Shown: positions 6,987 through 12,996 of the stretch, piece by piece
Position numbering within the stretch: position 1 is the stretch's first letter
How the letters are laid out: each line of letters opens with the position of its first letter
DNA from: an uncultured Bacillaceae bacterium
GTDB lineage: Bacteria; Bacillota; Bacilli; Bacillales; Caldibacillaceae
Direction: 5' to 3'
NCBI GenBank assembly: GCA_937951955.1
Contig: CALGAD010000059.1
Span: forward strand, 1 to 13,435
DNA length: 13,435 nucleotides
The notes under the pieces: model-generated
Told to the model about the DNA's origin: nothing
Seen by the model: only the letters and a program-made list of their open reading frames with translations
Database searches by the model: none
Position numbers and translations under genes: made by a program

Positions 6987-7370
6987 TTGTTATTTCAACC
7001 CACTATATCCTTGGCGACTGGGTATGGTGTTTTTGTTCCATCTCGAACATACGATTCGACGGATTATGGTATCCCTCAATCCGTTATTGAAGCATGGTTA
7101 TCTGGTGGGCTTGTCATTGAACCGGTCGATGTTAGCCATTTAGAACAAAGGGTTTCGACGAATGAATCGAACATTTCAAGTTTGCAAAGCGATGTTTCTG
7201 GTTTACAAAGCGACCTTAATGCTGTTGAAGGGCGCGTTTCAACGAACGAATCGAACATTTCGAGCTTGCAAAGTGAGCTTAATGCCATCGATGGGCGTGT
7301 TTCTACCAATGAAAGCAATATCCAAGAGCTAGACGATCGTGTTAGCGCTCTTGAGGGAGGTGGATCATGA
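6987..7370 (+). CDS. putative head fibre or decoration protein with heptad-repeat coiled coil
   Basis: No firm family assignment. The 127-residue protein has two parts. Residues 1-48 are a small globular domain (GVFVPSRTYDSTDYGIP at 14-30, then W37 and G41). The same spacing recurs in the protein encoded next door: GV, five residues, TYDSxD, then W 16 residues after the T. Residues 50-124 contain three copies of RVSTNESNI with I/L/V every three to four positions, a clear coiled coil. Copy spacings are 28 and 21 residues, both multiples of seven, so the heptad register is kept. It ends in GGGS. The position between the capsid and connector genes suggests a trimeric fibre or decoration attached to the head; this is inference, and a tail-fibre-like role is the alternative. 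The start TTG is set by GGAGGTG six bases upstream. Its stop overlaps the next ATG (ATGA). Confidence 0.6.
   Translation: MLFQPTISLATGYGVFVPSRTYDSTDYGIPQSVIEAWLSGGLVIEPVDVSHLEQRVSTNESNISSLQSDVSGLQSDLNAVEGRVSTNESNISSLQSELNAIDGRVSTNESNIQELDDRVSALEGGGS
7152..7330 (+). repeat. three in-gene repeats coding RVSTNESNI heptads
   Basis: Copies begin (GTTTC) at 7152, 7236 and 7299. The first two share most of about 41 bases, from the GTTTC through the codons for SSLQS. The third copy is shorter and more diverged. Spacings are 84 and 63 bases (28 and 21 residues). The first unit carries one extra heptad (SLQSDVS-like) relative to the second. Synonymous third-position differences between copies show that the repeat is kept at protein level. 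Confidence 0.85.
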
Positions 7371-7576
7371 TGAAGTTCAAAGTCAAACGTCCGCTGGTCA
7401 TTGGAAAAGGCGTATTAGATATTAACAAAACGTATGATTCCAAAGATATTAAAGTCGCGGACAAACACGTTAAATCCTGGATTAAATCCGGGATTGCGGA
7501 AGAGGTGAAGTCTAGTGGCTCTAAAAATAAACCTAAATCTGGAGGAAATAAAGACGTTTCTAAGAGTGGAGAATGA
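7367..7576 (+). CDS. small protein paralogous to the N-terminal domain of the upstream gene
   Basis: A 69-residue protein of unknown function. Residues 5-47 form a compact domain (VKRPLVIGKGVL, KTYDSKD, then W38 and SG 41-42) that lines up without gaps with the N-terminal domain of the preceding gene. From 48 to the end it is a K/S/G/N-rich, likely disordered tail. In other phages small genes between the capsid and the gp6-like connector are often decoration or head accessory proteins, which is the best guess here. There are two possible starts, ATG 7367 and ATG 7370; GGGAGG at 7355-7360 is six and nine bases away respectively, so either can be used. The gene overlaps the upstream stop by four bases, and its last 62 bases overlap the connector gene in another frame, so the tail codons also serve as the start of the next gene. 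Confidence 0.72.
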   Translation: MMKFKVKRPLVIGKGVLDINKTYDSKDIKVADKHVKSWIKSGIAEEVKSSGSKNKPKSGGNKDVSKSGE

Positions 7577-7823
7577 TCTGGAGGACGATCTGATTCAAAG
7601 TCTGCAAAAAGCAGCGAAGAATGAAGCAGAGTCCTTCCTAAACACCGACTTTCACGAGTATGACGAAGACGGGAATCTCATCAAGGAAAATGAAGCGCCG
7701 GAAGAAGTTAAAACCTGGATATTAAATCGGATTGCTGTTTTGTACGAAAACCGAGGAGAAGTTCCAGCTCCGGATTATTCGATGATCCGGCATTTGAGGG
7801 TATATCCCTTTTGTGGGGTGTAG
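7515..7823 (+). CDS. head-tail connector protein, HK97 gp6-like
   Basis: A small helical adaptor of 102 residues that binds below the portal and extends the DNA channel. The N-terminal half has the usual features of the family: LEEIKTFLRVENDLEDDLIQ at about 9-28 and KNEAESFLNTDF at 35-46. A charged insert (EYDEDGNLIKENEAPEE) and a last helix VKTWILNRIAVLYENRGEV (65-83) follow. The start GTG at 7515 has AGAGGTGA six bases upstream and lies inside the preceding gene; the conserved N-terminus begins right after it, so the overlap is credible. The next gene starts three bases after the stop. Confidence 0.82.
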   Translation: MALKINLNLEEIKTFLRVENDLEDDLIQSLQKAAKNEAESFLNTDFHEYDEDGNLIKENEAPEEVKTWILNRIAVLYENRGEVPAPDYSMIRHLRVYPFCGV

Positions 7824-7826
7824 CAT

Positions 7827-8144
7827 ATGGACATTGGTCAATTACGGCACCGGATAACCGTTCAGGGGTATACTGAAACAAAAGACCGCATGGGCGGCGG
7901 TCAAAGGGAATACTACGACAAGTTTTCTTGCTGGGCGAGTGTGGAACCGTTAAGCGGTGACCGACTGTATCAAGCGATGGCGGTCAAACGCGATCTAACG
8001 CACACGATTCGGATTCGTTATCGGAGCGATGTCAGCATTCATGATCGTGTGAAATATGGGGATCGCATCTTTTATATTGAATCTTTGGTTCCGGATGCTT
8101 TACGCACCGAATTGGTCATGGAATGTTCGGAGGTGGTGGAATAA
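7827..8144 (+). CDS. head-tail adaptor (stopper) protein, SPP1 gp16-like
   Basis: A 105-residue beta-rich protein that sits below the connector and helps seal the filled head. The family pattern is strong: IGQLRHRITVQGYTETKD (3-20), GGGQ (23-26), CWASVEPLSGDRLYQA (35-50), HTIRIRYRSDV (59-69), RVKYGDRIFYIESLV (74-88) and LVMECSEV near the end. The start ATG follows GGGGTG by six bases. The stop (TAATG) overlaps the next start by one base. Its place between the gp6-like connector and the gp10-like protein is the standard order. Confidence 0.9.
   Translation: MDIGQLRHRITVQGYTETKDRMGGGQREYYDKFSCWASVEPLSGDRLYQAMAVKRDLTHTIRIRYRSDVSIHDRVKYGDRIFYIESLVPDALRTELVMECSEVVE
8129..8136 (+). promoter_or_regulatory. 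ribosome binding site that places the gp10-like start at ATG 8144
   Basis: GGAGGTGG lies about seven bases before the ATG at 8144. An in-frame ATG at 8123 lies upstream of this site and would add the glycine-rich leader MFGGGGI, which is simply the translated SD; it is therefore rejected. Confidence 0.8.
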
Positions 8145-8593
8145 TGGCCAAGCCGAGATTAGTTCTGGATTTGGAAGGAACCGAGGAAGTCATTCAAAAG
8201 TTTGAAGAAATTGTGGAAAAAAAGGCCAAAGAAACAAAAGACCATATTAATACCACCGCCGTGAACATTCAGCGCGGTGCTAAAAAGCGCGCGCCGGTCG
8301 ATGATGGTACACTGCGTGCGAGTATCGTTTTGGAGCCATATCGTGATGGTTTATCTATCGATGTGGGTTCCCGGTTGCCTTATGCGGTTTACCAGGAATG
8401 GGGGACGGGTATTCATGCGCAGCATCCGTCAATTCCTGGACGAAAGACACCATGGACGTTTAAACATCCTAAAACCGGCGAGTGGTGGATCAATTTCCGG
8501 GGTGCTCGGCCACAGCCTTTCTTGTTCCCTGCCTTCGAGGAAGAACGGCCTAAATTTATTAAAGGCCTGGAGAAGATTTATAACGATCTATGA
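8144..8593 (+). CDS. HK97 gp10-like head-tail joining / tail completion protein
   Basis: A 149-residue protein of the HK97 gp10 family, made in the head-tail joining region and thought to act in tail completion. Diagnostic blocks are KKRAPVDDGTLRASI (47-61), VGSRLPYAVYQEWGTGIH (75-92), IPGRKTPW (98-105) and GARPQPFLFPAFEE (119-132). The N-terminal 45 residues form a charged helix. The start at 8144 is chosen on SD position and on the TAATG junction with the upstream gene. The stop overlaps the next start by four bases (ATGA). Confidence 0.9.
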   Translation: MAKPRLVLDLEGTEEVIQKFEEIVEKKAKETKDHINTTAVNIQRGAKKRAPVDDGTLRASIVLEPYRDGLSIDVGSRLPYAVYQEWGTGIHAQHPSIPGRKTPWTFKHPKTGEWWINFRGARPQPFLFPAFEEERPKFIKGLEKIYNDL

Positions 8594-9012
8594 TAGCTAA
8601 AAAAATCATTTCTACGCTTGGCGCGGCTAAGGCAGGGGTTTATCAAAGGCTAACAAACGACGCTGACCTCATGGGCGTTGTGAACGGTGTTTTTGATGCT
8701 GTTGAAAAAGGCACAAAGTTTCCGTATATCGTCCTTGGGGAAATGACCGCGATTCCGTTTGATTCCAAACAATCGGCCGGGCAAGAAGTGACTTTAACGA
8801 TTCATACCTGGAGCGATTATCCTGGCGATGATGAGATTCTGTCTGTGATCCATCCGAAGATATTAAACGCGATTAGTCGTTCTCCGATTGACGTCGGAGA
8901 AAACCTGGGCGTCATGTTGGCGCGTCTGGATACAGAAGAAACCATACAAGAACCGGACGGTCGAATCCGACAGGGGATTATCCGTCTGCGATTTCGAATC
9001 ATGGAGGTGTAA
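8590..9012 (+). CDS. tail terminator / completion protein, DUF3168 type
   Basis: A 140-residue protein matching the DUF3168 pattern. It has an N-terminal helix with YQRLTNDADLMGVVNGVFD (19-37), then PYIVLGEMTAIPFDSK (45-60), VTLTIHTWSDYPGDDEI (67-83), a helix with LNAISRSPI, and a C-terminal strand with GIIRLRFRIMEV. Members are related to lambda gpU and SPP1 gp17, which cap the finished tail at the head-proximal end. The SD is weak (GGAGAAG, far upstream), so translation is probably coupled to the gp10-like gene through the ATGA overlap. Confidence 0.82.
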   Translation: MIAKKIISTLGAAKAGVYQRLTNDADLMGVVNGVFDAVEKGTKFPYIVLGEMTAIPFDSKQSAGQEVTLTIHTWSDYPGDDEILSVIHPKILNAISRSPIDVGENLGVMLARLDTEETIQEPDGRIRQGIIRLRFRIMEV

Positions 9013-9435
9013 ATGATGGCTCGTTCTAAAGGGATAGATGGTGCTTCGGTACTGTTAATGGTGAATTTGGGAGATGACGAAACGCCAAATTGGACAGCGG
9101 TGGCGGAGCAGACTGGTTTATCGACGGAAAATAGCCGGAATTTGATTGAGGCCAGTTCCAAAGATTCCGATCATACCAAATGGATTTATGGGAAGCAAGA
9201 CGGAACGGTTACACTCGAATCCTTGTATGTTCCAAACGATGCGGCTTTTAAAGCGATCGAAGAGGCCATGAATAATAAAGAAATCGTGATTTTGCGCCGT
9301 ACAGAAAACGGAGAAGACATCGAGGAAGCGACGGCGCTTGTTTCGACAATCTCAAAAGAATGGCCGGACAATGACGCATCGACTTGTTCCGCGGAATTCC
9401 AGCTGGATGAACCGTGGACGCCGATATCTTCTTAA
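9013..9435 (+). CDS. major tail (tube) protein, TP901-1 type
   Basis: Forms the stacked hexameric tube of the tail; 140 residues, a usual length for the TP901-1 group. Recognisable parts are the N-terminal KGIDGASVLLMVN (5-17), AVAEQTGLSTENSRNLIEAS (28-47), HTKWIYGKQDGTVTLESLYV (53-72) and AFKAIEEAMNN (77-87). A final beta segment around CSAEFQLDEPW (124-134) closes it. Two adjacent ATGs (9013 and 9016) are possible; GGAGG at 9003-9007 is five and eight bases away, so the start could be either. A strong terminator follows the stop at once, consistent with a highly expressed gene. Confidence 0.88.
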   Translation: MMARSKGIDGASVLLMVNLGDDETPNWTAVAEQTGLSTENSRNLIEASSKDSDHTKWIYGKQDGTVTLESLYVPNDAAFKAIEEAMNNKEIVILRRTENGEDIEEATALVSTISKEWPDNDASTCSAEFQLDEPWTPISS

Positions 9436-9437
9436 TG

Positions 9438-9472
9438 GAGTGTTCCAGCACGGAACGCTCTTTTTATTTTTT
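9438..9472 (+). terminator. intrinsic terminator after the tail tube gene
   Basis: A 9-bp stem GAGTGTTCC (9438-9446) / GGAACGCTC (9452-9460), with one G-U pair and loop AGCAC, is followed by TTTTTATTTTTT (9461-9472). This is the most canonical terminator in the window. It starts two bases after the tail tube stop and ends 17 bases before the tail chaperone start. No promoter is evident downstream, so the distal tail genes depend on read-through or antitermination. Confidence 0.88.
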
Positions 9473-9489
9473 GTGAAAGGGTGAAATGA

Positions 9490-9867
9490 ATGGGAAATAA
9501 ATCAAAAGGCATCGTGAGAGTGAACGGAGATTATGCTCTGCGTTATACCACGAATGCGCTTGTGGAAATGGAAGAAGAATTAGGAATGTCTATCCAGCAA
9601 ATTATCAGCATGTTTGATAATGGTCGCCTAGGCTTTAAGGCGATTCGGGTTTTAGTTTGGGCAGGTTTGATTCATCAATTTGACAATGGCGACGGTACCT
9701 ATGATTTCACCTTGCGTGAAGCCGGAGACTTAATCGATGAGATTGGGCTTGAGGAAATGATCGATAAAGTCGGGGACGCACTCGCGGCTCAATTCCCAAA
9801 TGAAACGGAAAGGCCATCACCAAATCGTGAACAACGTCGGCAAGGAGTGAAAACTGAAAAAAACTAA
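9490..9867 (+). CDS. tail assembly chaperone G (0-frame product)
   Basis: The shorter of two tail chaperones that coat the tape measure protein before the tube forms; 125 residues. Features are KGIVRVNGDYALRYTTNALV (6-25), an acidic helix MEEELGMSIQQII (27-39), AIRVLVWAGLIH (51-62), DGTYDFTLREAGDLID (68-83) and a charged C-terminus with NREQRRQG. The layout resembles gene transfer agent and phage TAC families. The start ATG has AAAGGGTGA five bases upstream. The stop TAA lies directly after the slippery sequence, so most ribosomes end here and a minority make the G-T fusion. Its place between tail tube and tape measure is the standard one. Confidence 0.85.
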   Translation: MGNKSKGIVRVNGDYALRYTTNALVEMEEELGMSIQQIISMFDNGRLGFKAIRVLVWAGLIHQFDNGDGTYDFTLREAGDLIDEIGLEEMIDKVGDALAAQFPNETERPSPNREQRRQGVKTEKN

Positions 9868-10205
9868 ACGGGAGCATCCGCATTGATTGGGATTCGCTTT
9901 ATGCGGATGCTCTTAAAATCGGTTTAACATCCGATCAATTCTGGAGCATGACACTAAAAGAAGTAAAAATGCATGCGGATGCTTACTGGTGGCGCAGGGA
10001 CGAGATGGGATCCTTGCTGGCTCACTTTACGGCCGTGCTCGCCAATCCTTGGTACAAAGGTAAAATTACCGCCTCTAAATTGTACCGCAGGATGGATAAA
10101 CCACAGGTTCCTCTTGAAGAGCGACAAAAACAGTTCGAACGTGCTGTTAAATTGATGGGTGCTGACGCCATTCCTGTTAAAAGGAAGGTGAAGAAAGTTG
10201 GCTAA
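9490..10205 (+). CDS. tail assembly chaperone fusion G-T, made by -1 frameshift (join 9490..9864, 9864..10205)
   Basis: After residue 125 of G the ribosome slips back one base at 9858-9864 and continues in the frame that is open to the TAA at 10203-10205, adding 113 residues (238 in all). The T part begins LNGSIRIDWDSLYADALKIG, continues SDQFWSMTLKEVKMHADAY and LLAHFTAVLANPWYKGK, and ends in a basic tail KRKVKKVG. Tryptophans, W/Y clusters and a helical form fit the T domain of lambda-like gpGT. There is no SD-supported start within the T frame; the ATG at 9948 is internal to conserved-looking sequence. The product is expected to link the tape measure to the tube protein during assembly. The end overlaps the tape measure start by eight bases. 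Confidence 0.88.
9858..9912 (+). promoter_or_regulatory. programmed -1 ribosomal frameshift element
   Basis: The heptamer A AAA AAC (9858-9864) is in exactly the phase needed for tandem -1 slippage (0-frame codons GAA AAA AAC) and is followed at once by the 0-frame stop TAA. Seven bases later a perfect 12-bp inverted repeat begins: GAGCATCCGCAT (9872-9883) with ATGCGGATGCTC (9901-9912), around a 17-base loop. The spacing fits a frameshift-stimulating stem-loop. Part of the loop (9884-9891) can also pair with 9930-9937 through two G-U pairs, a possible but unproven pseudoknot. Confidence 0.9.
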
Positions 10206-12237
10206 TGCCGGAAAGTTATTTGTAACCGTCGGAGCTAAAATTTCGGACTTCGAGAAAAAAATGAACACGGTCTCCAAACGGCTAGAAAAAATCGGAGACA
10301 AAATGAAAAAAACCGGCAAAACGCTTTCCACACGTCTGTCAGCACCTTTGGCAGCTGTTGGTGGTACAGCGATTGCCGCGGCGGATCAAATAGACAAAGC
10401 GTATCGGAATATCCAGGTGGGTACTGGTGCAACCGGTGATAGCCTGGAAGAATTAAAGGCTTCATTTGATAATGTCTTCGCACAAGTTCCAAATAGCGCC
10501 GATGAAGTATCCAATGCGCTGGCTAACTTGAATACCTTTACCGGTGCGACGGGGAGTACGCTGGAAGAATTAACAAAATCCGTATTAGATGCGTCGCGCA
10601 CACTCGGTGAAGATGGTGTTGCCAATTCAGAGGCGTTTGGCCAAGCGTTGAAACAATGGCAGATTCCGGCTGAGGAAGGGTCTGCTCACCTTGATCACCT
10701 GTATAAATTGACGCAGGATTATGGGATCGGCCTTGGAGAATTGAGCAACAAATTAACGACTTACGGTAGTGTGCTTAACAACGCCGGGTTCTCGATGGCT
10801 GAATCTGCCGAGCTAATGGCCAGCCTGGAGTCAAACGGCATTTCCGTATCGCGTGTTATGCCTGGATTAAACAAAGCCTTCCGTAATTGGGCGGCCGAAG
10901 GCAAAAACAGCCGGGAAGAATTGGCAAAAGTTGTAGATGAAATTAGGAATACAGAAGATAGTCAGAAAGCGCTCGCGTTGGCGACAGAAGTTTTTGGTGC
11001 GGAAGGCGCACAACGCTTAACGACTGCTATACGGAACGGCGCTATTCCAGCGTTCGATGAATTGGGTTCGTCGATGGAAAGTTCCAGGGGTTTAATCAAT
11101 CAAACATCAGAAGAAACAAAAACCATCGGGGAACGGTTTGCTGAGTTAAAAAACAGAACAACACAAGCGCTGGAACCTTTGGGCGCGATTATGATCGATA
11201 TAGCGGAAACAGCTTTACCGCCATTGATTGAAGGAGTCACGAAGGTTGCGGAATGGTTTAATAGCCTATCACCTTCCATTCAGAAAACAATCGTTATACT
11301 TGGCGGTTTGTTGGCAGCAATCGGGCCAGTTTTGGTGATTCTAGGTACGCTTGTCGGCGCGATTGGGAACCTTATTCCTGTTGTAACGACAGTATTTGGC
11401 TGGCTCACCAAGTTAACGCCGGTGATTAAAGGTGTAGGCGTAGCTTTGCGATTCCTGGCATTAAATCCAGTCGGCTTGGCTATCACGGCCATCGCAGGAC
11501 TGATTGCCATAGGAATTGCGGTATGGAAAAATTGGGATGAGATTAAACCGAAGCTGATCGCGGTTTGGGAAACGGTAAGAGATGCAATAGGTAAAGCCTG
11601 GGATTGGATCAAATCAAAGGCAGATTGGTTGGGTGATACACTTTCCAACATATGGAATAACATTAAAACTTGGGTTATTGATCGTGTCACTGGCATGGTC
11701 GGCACTGTCGTTGACAAGTTCAGTTCTTTTGTTGGCGATGTACGAGATAAGTTTAATCAAGCAAAAGAACGTATTTTGAATCCGATCGAGACAGCCAGGG
11801 ACAAAATAAAAGACGTCGTTGACAAAATTAAAGGTTTCTTTGACGGACTAAAACTTAAAATCCCTAAACCTAAACTTCCAAAACTGCCGCGGTTCAGTAT
11901 TTCGGGTAAATTTTCTTTGAATCCACCGTCCATCCCAAAGATTAGCGTGGACTGGTATGCAAAGGGTGGTATCGTCGACGGAGCGCGTCTAATCGGTGTT
12001 GGCGAAGCAGGGCCAGAGGCCATTGTTCCGTTGCGCGGACAGGCGATGCAGCCGTTTGCCGATGCCATTGCTGAAAAACTGGCGGCCAGTAACGCTTCCC
12101 AGGGAGGACAACCGGTCGAGATCGTTGTTCCGGTAATCCTGGAAGGCAGAGAAATCGCTCGCGTCACAGCGCCGTATATGGACAGAGAATTGCGCCGGAA
12201 GCAAAACGCTTCAGCGCGCGCGAGAGGTGGTGTGTAG
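10198..12237 (+). CDS. tail tape measure protein
   Basis: Sets tail length and helps DNA entry; 679 residues, short for the family. By the usual rule of about 0.15 nm per residue it predicts a tail near 100 nm. The N-terminal 45 residues are basic and coiled (KKMNTVSKRLEKIGDKMKK). The TP901-type core spans about 60-320, with VGTGATGDSLEEL (74-86), FTGATGSTLEELTKSV (114-129) and SNGISVSRVMPGLNKAFRNW (212-231). Two long hydrophobic stretches (about 364-397 and 410-443) are probable membrane-inserting segments. They are followed by a W-rich helical part (440-500), a Lys/Pro-rich stretch (551-582), and the conserved end WYAKGG with GVGEAGPEAIVPL (600-612). The start is TTG at 10198, with AAGGTGA five bases upstream. 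It overlaps the T frame by eight bases. No peptidase or lysozyme domain is seen. Confidence 0.93.
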   Translation: MANAGKLFVTVGAKISDFEKKMNTVSKRLEKIGDKMKKTGKTLSTRLSAPLAAVGGTAIAAADQIDKAYRNIQVGTGATGDSLEELKASFDNVFAQVPNSADEVSNALANLNTFTGATGSTLEELTKSVLDASRTLGEDGVANSEAFGQALKQWQIPAEEGSAHLDHLYKLTQDYGIGLGELSNKLTTYGSVLNNAGFSMAESAELMASLESNGISVSRVMPGLNKAFRNWAAEGKNSREELAKVVDEIRNTEDSQKALALATEVFGAEGAQRLTTAIRNGAIPAFDELGSSMESSRGLINQTSEETKTIGERFAELKNRTTQALEPLGAIMIDIAETALPPLIEGVTKVAEWFNSLSPSIQKTIVILGGLLAAIGPVLVILGTLVGAIGNLIPVVTTVFGWLTKLTPVIKGVGVALRFLALNPVGLAITAIAGLIAIGIAVWKNWDEIKPKLIAVWETVRDAIGKAWDWIKSKADWLGDTLSNIWNNIKTWVIDRVTGMVGTVVDKFSSFVGDVRDKFNQAKERILNPIETARDKIKDVVDKIKGFFDGLKLKIPKPKLPKLPRFSISGKFSLNPPSIPKISVDWYAKGGIVDGARLIGVGEAGPEAIVPLRGQAMQPFADAIAEKLAASNASQGGQPVEIVVPVILEGREIARVTAPYMDRELRRKQNASARARGGV

Positions 12238-12983
12238 TGCTAACTTTTAAAGGTCGGGATTTAAGTGCTTATTTAACAGTGAATAATATTGGCCGACCGA
12301 TTCTTGCGCCTAAGATTTTATACACCAAAGAAATATACGGGCGTCCTGGTGCTTTCTTTTTTGAAAAAAGAGACGGTCCTATTTTGTTGCCTGTAGAAAT
12401 AACTTTGCATGAAAAGGATCATCAAAGTTACCGGTCTTTGGTTCGTGAGTTGGCGGCACTTTTGGACGCCGATCAACCGGAGCCGATCATTTTCTCGGAT
12501 GAACCGGATAAATACATTGAAGGAATTTTGACGGATGAATCGGTTCTGGATGAAATCGCAACGGTCGGCCAGGGGGAGATTCAGTTTTTCTGTCCGGATC
12601 CGTATTGGTATGCGGTTGAGGACGATGTCATGTCTTGGAGCGAACCTGGCACCTATACACTTGATCGGAAAGGGACGGCCGATTCTTTTCCCAAGATTGA
12701 AATTCAAGGAACAAATAACGGCGGTTCGATTCAGATTGTGACCGATAACGCGGATATTACTTTTACCGGGGAGCTTGCGGCCGGTGAGACGCTGGTGTTG
12801 GATTCTAAATTCATTACCGCTTACATCATAAAATCGGATGGCACTCAAGAATCGGCTTTAAATGACATTGACAATATCGACATGCCGGTTTTAGTTCCTG
12901 GTGCAAATCGTTTATCGATATCGGTCGAAGGAAACGCGACGGTCACTCAATTCAAAGTAACAGCTCGTAGTTGCTGGAAGTAA
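12237..12983 (+). CDS. distal tail protein (Dit, Sipho_tail family)
   Basis: Forms the hub at the tail tip between tube and tail-tip fibres; 248 residues. The N-terminal half fits the Sipho_tail / phi3626 gp14 pattern, with a belt domain including LVRELAALLDADQPEPIIFSD (69-89), YIEGIL (93-98) and GEIQFFCPDPYWYAVEDD (112-129). The C-terminal half (about 140-248) is a beta-rich galectin-like region, GTADSFPKIEIQG and SIQIVTDNADITFTG, ending SISVEGNATVTQFKV. The start GTG overlaps the tape measure stop by one base, with AGGTGG about six bases upstream. Its place directly after the tape measure gene is the standard one. Confidence 0.9.
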   Translation: MLTFKGRDLSAYLTVNNIGRPILAPKILYTKEIYGRPGAFFFEKRDGPILLPVEITLHEKDHQSYRSLVRELAALLDADQPEPIIFSDEPDKYIEGILTDESVLDEIATVGQGEIQFFCPDPYWYAVEDDVMSWSEPGTYTLDRKGTADSFPKIEIQGTNNGGSIQIVTDNADITFTGELAAGETLVLDSKFITAYIIKSDGTQESALNDIDNIDMPVLVPGANRLSISVEGNATVTQFKVTARSCWK

Positions 12984-12996
12984 AAGGGGGGATAAT

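Noticed and set aside
6963..6993. Possible promoter (TTGTCA with a TATTGT-like -10) after the capsid gene
   Set aside because: The -10 match is poor and overlaps the start codon, leaving no leader for the SD; chance match in T-rich DNA.
9948..10205. Separate 85-residue gene starting at ATG 9948
   Set aside because: No SD before it, and the same frame is open and codes T-like sequence back to the slippery heptamer at 9858-9864; it is the 3' part of the frameshift fusion.
12318..12848. 176-codon minus-strand frame inside the distal tail gene
   Set aside because: Antisense shadow; the + strand product fits the Dit family and the tail gene order.
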